Shown in pieces: positions 60,079 through 64,000 of a DNA stretch of 64,000 nucleotides (position 1 is the stretch's first letter; each line of letters opens with the position of its first letter). Under the pieces are notes generated by a model that was given only the letters and a program-made list of their open reading frames with translations, ran no database searches and had not been told where the DNA came from. This stretch comes from Halomonas litopenaei. Its GTDB lineage: Bacteria > Pseudomonadota > Gammaproteobacteria > Pseudomonadales > Halomonadaceae. The translations under genes and the position numbers were made by a program. The DNA is taken from NCBI RefSeq assembly GCF_017303055.1, contig NZ_JAEKJT010000003.1, positions 496,001 through 560,000 of the forward strand, given 5' to 3'.

Positions 60079-60942
60079 TCAGCGCTGACAGCGAGGACAA
60101 AAGACACTGGCCCTCTGCCCCAGGGTCACATGCTTGAGTTCGCCGCCGCAGCGGCGACAGGGCGCTCCAGCGCGACCATAGACATTGAGGCGCTGAGCGA
60201 AATAGCCTGGCTCGCCGGTGCCGCTGACAAAGTCACGCAGCGTCGTGCCCCCTTGGGTGATGGCTGCGGCAAGTACATCCTTGGCAGCCGCGGCGAGCCT
60301 GTCATAGCGCTCGCGGCCGATGCGCCCGGCTGCTCGCCGAGGGTCGATTCCCGCCAGAAACAACGCTTCGCTGGCATAGATATTGCCCACGCCAACGACC
60401 ACAGTATTGTCCATCAAAAACGGCTTCACCGCGGCTTGCCGCCCACGGGAAAGGGCGTACAGGCGAGCGCCATCAAACGCTGGCGATAGCGGCTCAGGGC
60501 CGAGACGCGACAATCGCGTATCCTGAGACTCGTCCTCGCGCAGCCAATCGACAAAGCCAAAACGACGAGGATCGTGGTAGCGCAGAATCGCGCCGCCTTC
60601 GAGCACCAGGTCGACGTGGTCATGCTTCTTCGGCAGATCGCCAAGACGAGCGATCCGCAGGCTGCCCGACATGCCCAGGTGCCAGAGCAAGGTACCCCGT
60701 TCCCGGGGCGCTTCCACCTCGTCCGCCGTAGCGCTATCCGAGGGAGACAGGACAGGCAACAGCAAGTACTTGGCGCGACGACGAATCTGACCAATCCGCG
60801 CCCCTACCAGGCGCTCGGCAAGGGTCTCGGGCACGGGCACTCTCAGGCGCGACTGACGCACCAGCACCTCGCGCACTTCTCGCCCTTCCACATGGGGAGC
60901 GATACCGCGCCGGGTCGTCTCGACTTCAGGCAACTCGGGCAT
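60079..60942 (-). CDS. mutM: Formamidopyrimidine-DNA glycosylase
   Basis: A 287-aa base-excision repair enzyme that removes 8-oxoguanine and formamidopyrimidines. The catalytic N-terminus [20 protein letters not shown] is exact from the ATG at 60942; AGGTG precedes it. The helix-two-turn-helix includes [20 protein letters not shown]. The C-terminal zinc finger is [20 protein letters not shown] followed by CPRC. It lies downstream of rpmB-rpmG, a common gammaproteobacterial order. Confidence 0.97.
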   Translation of the reverse strand: MPELPEVETTRRGIAPHVEGREVREVLVRQSRLRVPVPETLAERLVGARIGQIRRRAKYLLLPVLSPSDSATADEVEAPRERGTLLWHLGMSGSLRIARLGDLPKKHDHVDLVLEGGAILRYHDPRRFGFVDWLREDESQDTRLSRLGPEPLSPAFDGARLYALSRGRQAAVKPFLMDNTVVVGVGNIYASEALFLAGIDPRRAAGRIGRERYDRLAAAAKDVLAAAITQGGTTLRDFVSGTGEPGYFAQRLNVYGRAGAPCRRCGGELKHVTLGQRASVFCPRCQR

Positions 60943-61025
60943 GTTGCACCTGCGGCAGTGAGGCTGATATCCGGACGTCAGGCGACACATTCTCGCCAGG
61001 CGCCGCGTCAGCACCTTCATACGCA

Positions 61026-61051
61026 AGAACCCGACCTCGGGGCCGGGTTCT
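61026..61051 (-). terminator. Hairpin after rpmG
   Basis: AGAACCCG-loop-CGGGTTCT is an 8-bp stem on the minus strand, about 43 bp after the rpmG stop and before mutM. It is followed only by TGCGT, so termination is probably partial. Confidence 0.5.
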
Positions 61052-61093
61052 CGTCGACAGGCGGCTCGCCTGCGGTGGAAGCGAGATCAAGCC

Positions 61094-61249
61094 TTACTTG
61101 ATCTTGGCTTCCTTGTACATCACGTGCTTGCGAACCACCGGATCAAACTTCTTCATTTCCATCTTGTCCGGAGTGTTACGCTTGTTCTTGTCGGTGGTGT
61201 AGAAGTGGCCGGTACCGGCGCTGGACACCAGACGAATCTTGTCACGCAT
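61094..61249 (-). CDS. rpmG: 50S ribosomal protein L33
   Basis: A 51-aa protein: [20 protein letters not shown], then [20 protein letters not shown] and [11 protein letters not shown]. This is the Cys-free gammaproteobacterial L33 type, so it does not bind zinc. The frame is complete from ATG 61249 (GGGAGAATTCTC upstream) to TAA. It follows rpmB by 112 bp. Confidence 0.97.
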   Translation of the reverse strand: MRDKIRLVSSAGTGHFYTTDKNKRNTPDKMEMKKFDPVVRKHVMYKEAKIK

Positions 61250-61361
61250 GAGAATTCTCCCAGATTGCTGCCTGGTACGTTCGCCACACCAGGCCAGTCA
61301 TTCAAGTCGGCCGGAACCTGTGATACGAGCTACGCTCTACAGGCTCCGAGTGACGACATCC

Positions 61362-61598
61362 TTAGATGGCGTCGCCGCGCTTACGAATATCGCTGAGCAC
61401 CTCGTCGATGCCCTTCTTGTCGATGATGCGCATGCCCTTGGAAGAGACGCGCAGAGTCACGAAACGCTTTTCGGACTCGACCCAGAAGCGATGGCTGTGA
61501 AGATTCGGCAAGAAACGACGACGTGTCTTGCGCTGGGAGTGTGAAACGTTGTTACCAGTCACCGGGCGCTTGCCGGTAACCTGACATACTTTGGACAT
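61362..61598 (-). CDS. rpmB: 50S ribosomal protein L28
   Basis: A 78-aa protein (E. coli 78 aa) starting [20 protein letters not shown], then [20 protein letters not shown]. The ATG at 61598 has TTGGAGG at ideal spacing. An upstream in-frame extension is 5' leader. It is cotranscribed with rpmG. Confidence 0.98.
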   Translation of the reverse strand: MSKVCQVTGKRPVTGNNVSHSQRKTRRRFLPNLHSHRFWVESEKRFVTLRVSSKGMRIIDKKGIDEVLSDIRKRGDAI

Positions 61599-62012
61599 GA
61601 GAGCCTCCAACCGCGTGGCGAGTTGTTCAAAACCTGTCGGGCAAACCGGGAAGGGCGAGAACCTTAACTGAATAAGTGGCGTGCCTGTCAGCCTGTGTCG
61701 CAAACCCGCCGCGCGGTGTCGACGCAGATCCGCAGTCATCAAGCCTCAGCAACCTCAAGCCCTGTCATGAGCCCCGTGCTTTCAACCCAAGGGAATTCAA
61801 AGGGTGCACTTTATACCAGAACCCTGCCGCCTGGGCAAGAGTTACGCCAAGCTTCGCCATCCCGTTCGCGCCGTTGCCTGTCTCGTGTGTTGCATCGAAG
61901 CGGCAAGGGTGCGTTCACGGCGGTGGCGTGGCGTTGTCGATGGTAGAGGATCCCGGTGTCGTCATGCGTCGTAGACGCCGCCGATAACCACCCGGTTCCT
62001 GCGCGCGGCGTA
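61599..62012 (-). other. Leader region of rpmB-rpmG
   Basis: The 414-bp gap between radC and rpmB has no gene. It contains the candidate rpmB promoter at 61810-61838 and, at its upstream edge, a second TATAAT on the minus strand. Confidence 0.5.
61810..61838 (-). promoter_or_regulatory. Candidate rpmB-rpmG promoter
   Basis: Minus strand: TTGCCC (61833-61838), 17-bp spacer, TATAAA (61810-61815). It lies about 210 bp before rpmB, leaving a leader of roughly 200 nt. Matches are 4/6 and 5/6. Confidence 0.55.
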
Positions 62013-62017
62013 TTATA
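62012..62017 (-). promoter_or_regulatory. Isolated perfect -10 box before rpmB
   Basis: TATAAT on the minus strand followed by ACGCCGCGCGC, a GC-rich discriminator of the ribosomal type. The -35 (GTCATT at 17 bp) is poor. It overlaps the last codons of radC and may be an additional distal rpmB promoter. Confidence 0.4.
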
Positions 62018-62687
62018 CCCACCCTCGCTCGGCAAATGACACCACTTCTGCGTCTCCCACCACAAAATGATCCAGCACACGGATATCGAACAGCCCCAGC
62101 GCCTCCCTCAGTCGTTCGGTAATTCGTCGATCTGCGCCGCTGGGCTCGGCAACGCCGGACGGATGGTTATGACACAGGATCAGCGCTCCGGCCCCCAGAG
62201 CGAGCGCCCTCTTGGCGACTTCTCGCGGATACACCGAGGCGCTGTCCAACGTGCCATGGAACAACACCTCGAATCGAATCACTCGGTGCTGGCTATCGAG
62301 AAACAGCGCGGCGAAGACTTCGTGGTCAAGGTGGCGCAGCTGGGCGGCCAGGAAGGCCCTCACTCGACTGGGGGAATCCAACGGCTGACCCCGTTCAAGG
62401 TGGCTCGCAAGGTGCCGGCGCGACATCTCCTGGGCAGCCTGCAGCTGGACGAACGTCGCCACCCCCAGGCCGCGCTGGGCGCAGACCTCTTGCTGGCGAG
62501 CTTCAAGCAGCGCGCGCAGGCCACCAAACGCCACCAGTACATCCCGAGCCAGGTCCACGGCGGAGCGCCCTGCCACACCGACGCGCAGCAGGATCGCCAG
62601 CAGCTCGGCATCTGACAGCGCACCGGGCCCCATGGTTAAAAGCTTTTCCCTGGGCCTTTCTCCTTCAGGCCAATCCCGTATCGACAT
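62013..62687 (-). CDS. radC: RadC family JAB1/MPN-domain protein
   Basis: A 224-aa protein. It starts [20 protein letters not shown], the standard N-terminus with a helix-hairpin-helix-like region ([20 protein letters not shown]). The C-terminal JAMM-type motif is intact: Glu in FRFEVLF-type position ([20 protein letters not shown]) and [18 protein letters not shown]. Despite the name, a direct DNA-repair role is not established. Its upstream region is the 13-bp repeat array. Confidence 0.95.
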   Translation of the reverse strand: MSIRDWPEGERPREKLLTMGPGALSDAELLAILLRVGVAGRSAVDLARDVLVAFGGLRALLEARQQEVCAQRGLGVATFVQLQAAQEMSRRHLASHLERGQPLDSPSRVRAFLAAQLRHLDHEVFAALFLDSQHRVIRFEVLFHGTLDSASVYPREVAKRALALGAGALILCHNHPSGVAEPSGADRRITERLREALGLFDIRVLDHFVVGDAEVVSFAERGWV

Positions 62688-62713
62688 CCCTGTCTCCTTT
62701 ATGAACAGCGCTC

Positions 62714-62856
62714 TTGCCGCGCTTTCTGGTCAGCCTGTGTTATCCGCCCCTCTGGCCGCCCGCTGTTGTCAGCCTCTCTTGTCAGCCCCTCTTGTCAGCC
62801 TTTCTAGTCAGCTCTTGTTGTCTGCCCTTCTTGTCTGCCTGTCTGACCGCCCTCCC
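62714..62856. repeat. 13-bp imperfect tandem repeat, about 11 copies
   Basis: Units with consensus TTGTCAGCCTCTC follow each other at exactly 13-bp spacing from 62714 to 62856. The clearest copies are at 62766, 62779, 62792, 62818 and 62831; flanking copies are more diverged. The array lies between the divergently transcribed radC and coaBC, only 27 bp from the radC start. Confidence 0.85.
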
Positions 62857-63043
62857 GCTGCCTTGTCCCGCTGTGGGTGGCGGCCTTTCCCTGGGTAGCG
62901 ATGCGCGCCAGTGTCGGCGAGCGCCGACATACCTGATGAGTCTAGTGGCATCAGCGATGACCTGGGACGGGGGTGCGCGGCTACGCATGATCCGACACCG
63001 GTGGTAAGGTAGGACTCTTACCCCGGTCGTGGATCGTTTTGCA

Positions 63044-64000
63044 TGCTTCAACCATCTTCCTCTACGCGCTATGGCCCTCCGGCGCTGCGCGCAGGACAGC
63101 GTGTGCTGCTTGGTATCAGCGCTGGCATTGCTGCCTATAAAAGTGCTGTGTTGGCTCGCTTGCTGGTGCAGGCAGGCTGCGAGGTCCAGGTTGTCATGAC
63201 GGAAGGGGCACAGGCCTTCATCACGCCGCTGACGCTGCAGGCGCTGACGGGACGTGCGGTGAGGACATCACTGCTGGATCCGGATGCGGAACTGGGCATG
63301 GGGCACATCGAGCTGGCACGCTGGGCCGACCTGATCCTGATCGCCCCCGCAACTGCCGACCTCATGGCACGCCTGGCCCAGGGCATGGCCAACGACCTGC
63401 TGACGACCGCCTGTCTGGCTAGCGATGCGCCACGAGTAGTGGCACCGGCCATGAACCAGGCCATGTGGAGCCATCCGGCTACGGCGCGCAATGCCGCCCA
63501 GCTGCGCGACGATGGATGGCAGTTGCTGGGCCCCGATCAAGGCGATCAAGCCTGCGGTGATGTAGGCCCTGGACGCATGATGGAGCCCGAGCAGATCGTC
63601 ACGGCCTTGTTCCGGGATACCACAGAGGCGACTGTCGCGGCACAGAGTGAAACGAGCACACCACCTTCCGCAGTGGCGCCCCATATCGTGATCACCGCAG
63701 GGCCGACGCGCGAGCCTCTGGATCCGGTGCGCTACCTGAGCAATCACAGCTCGGGCAAGATGGGATTTGCGCTGGCGCAGGCAGCTCGCGACAGCGGCGC
63801 CCGGGTCACGCTGATCGCTGGGCCTGTCAGCCTGCCTACCCCGGCCGGAGTGACTCGCATGGATGTGGATACCGCTGAGCAGATGCTCGCCGCGGCCGAA
63901 GGCCTAGTCGCCGAGTGCGACATCTTCATTGGCTGTGCAGCTGTGGCCGATTACCGCGCCGCGGCACCCGCCGAACACAAGATCAAGAAGCAGGAAGGCG
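63044..64000 (+). CDS. coaBC: Phosphopantothenoylcysteine decarboxylase/synthetase, 3' end outside the window
   Basis: The frame is open from ATG 63044 to the window edge (319 codons). This bifunctional enzyme makes 4'-phosphopantetheine in CoA synthesis. The CoaC flavoprotein part has RVLLGISAGIAAYKSAVLAR, LIAPATADLMARLAQGMAND and the substrate-binding VVAPAMNQAMWSHPA. The CoaC active-site His lies in the MGHIELARWAD segment. The CoaB part begins with IVITAGPTREPLDPVRYLSN then HSSGKMGFALAQAA. The visible linker (TEATVAAQSETSTPPSAVAP) is longer than in E. coli. In E. coli the gene is dfp, next to radC, as here. Confidence 0.95.

Noticed and set aside
62714-62856. CRISPR array
   Set aside because: Units are 13 bp, directly abutting and without unique spacers; it is a simple tandem repeat.

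Overview
The window reads as chromosomal DNA of a high-GC gammaproteobacterium, most likely Halomonadaceae (Halomonas/Chromohalobacter type). This rests on the conserved rpsB-to-tilS gene order, the long Pseudomonas-type DapD, and the overall codon and GC character; no rRNA gene is present to confirm it. I found no tRNA gene, CRISPR array or intact transposon.

Layout. (1) 1-1261: the 3' part of ppx (exopolyphosphatase), convergent with the next block. (2) 1346-22638, minus strand: a long housekeeping block that reads, in transcription order, rpsB-tsf-pyrH-frr-uppS-cdsA-dxr-rseP-bamA-skp-lpxD-fabZ-lpxA-lpxB-rnhB-dnaE-accA-tilS. It covers translation factors, UMP kinase, undecaprenyl-PP and isoprenoid synthesis, phospholipid synthesis, outer-membrane protein assembly, lipid A synthesis and fatty-acid initiation. 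Several genes overlap by 1-11 nt. (3) 23061-30922, plus strand and divergent from rpsB: map-glnD, then dapC-yffB-like-dapD-dapE plus a small unknown gene. This is the succinylase branch of lysine/diaminopimelate synthesis; dapC has its own strong sigma70-type promoter. (4) 30995-41747: a mixed set with a membrane-anchored cold-shock-domain protein, slyX, trxB (with an odd triplicated 3' end), a 2-Cys peroxiredoxin with a candidate OxyR site, a CPXCG zinc-ribbon protein, acnA, maeA, trpS and ald.

(5) 41750-57870 is an accessory island. It starts with a lipoprotein gene enclosed by a 19-bp perfect inverted repeat, then decayed IS30-family and IS481/IS3-type remnants. It then holds a complete contact-dependent inhibition (CDI) locus on the minus strand: cdiB (TpsB transporter), cdiA (3165-aa TpsA exoprotein with a C-terminal toxin) and cdiI (immunity). 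Downstream lies an orphan second module: a 23-residue toxin tail and a second, frameshifted immunity-like gene broken in a run of eight T. Base composition becomes clearly AT-rich from about 46000 leftwards, as expected for exchangeable toxin/immunity cassettes.

(6) 57873-64000: housekeeping again, with a hot-dog thioesterase, a DUF2007-like protein, rlmI, mutM, rpmG, rpmB and radC on the minus strand, then coaBC on the plus strand running off the window. A 13-bp tandem repeat of about 11 copies lies between radC and coaBC.

The most interesting items are the CDI locus with its unrecognised toxin tip and orphan frameshifted module, the 96-bp repeated trxB 3' end (possible integration scars), the inverted repeat around the lipoprotein gene, the 8-residue tandem repeat tail on LpxB and the 13-bp repeat array. 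All family assignments come from reading motifs; no database search was run.
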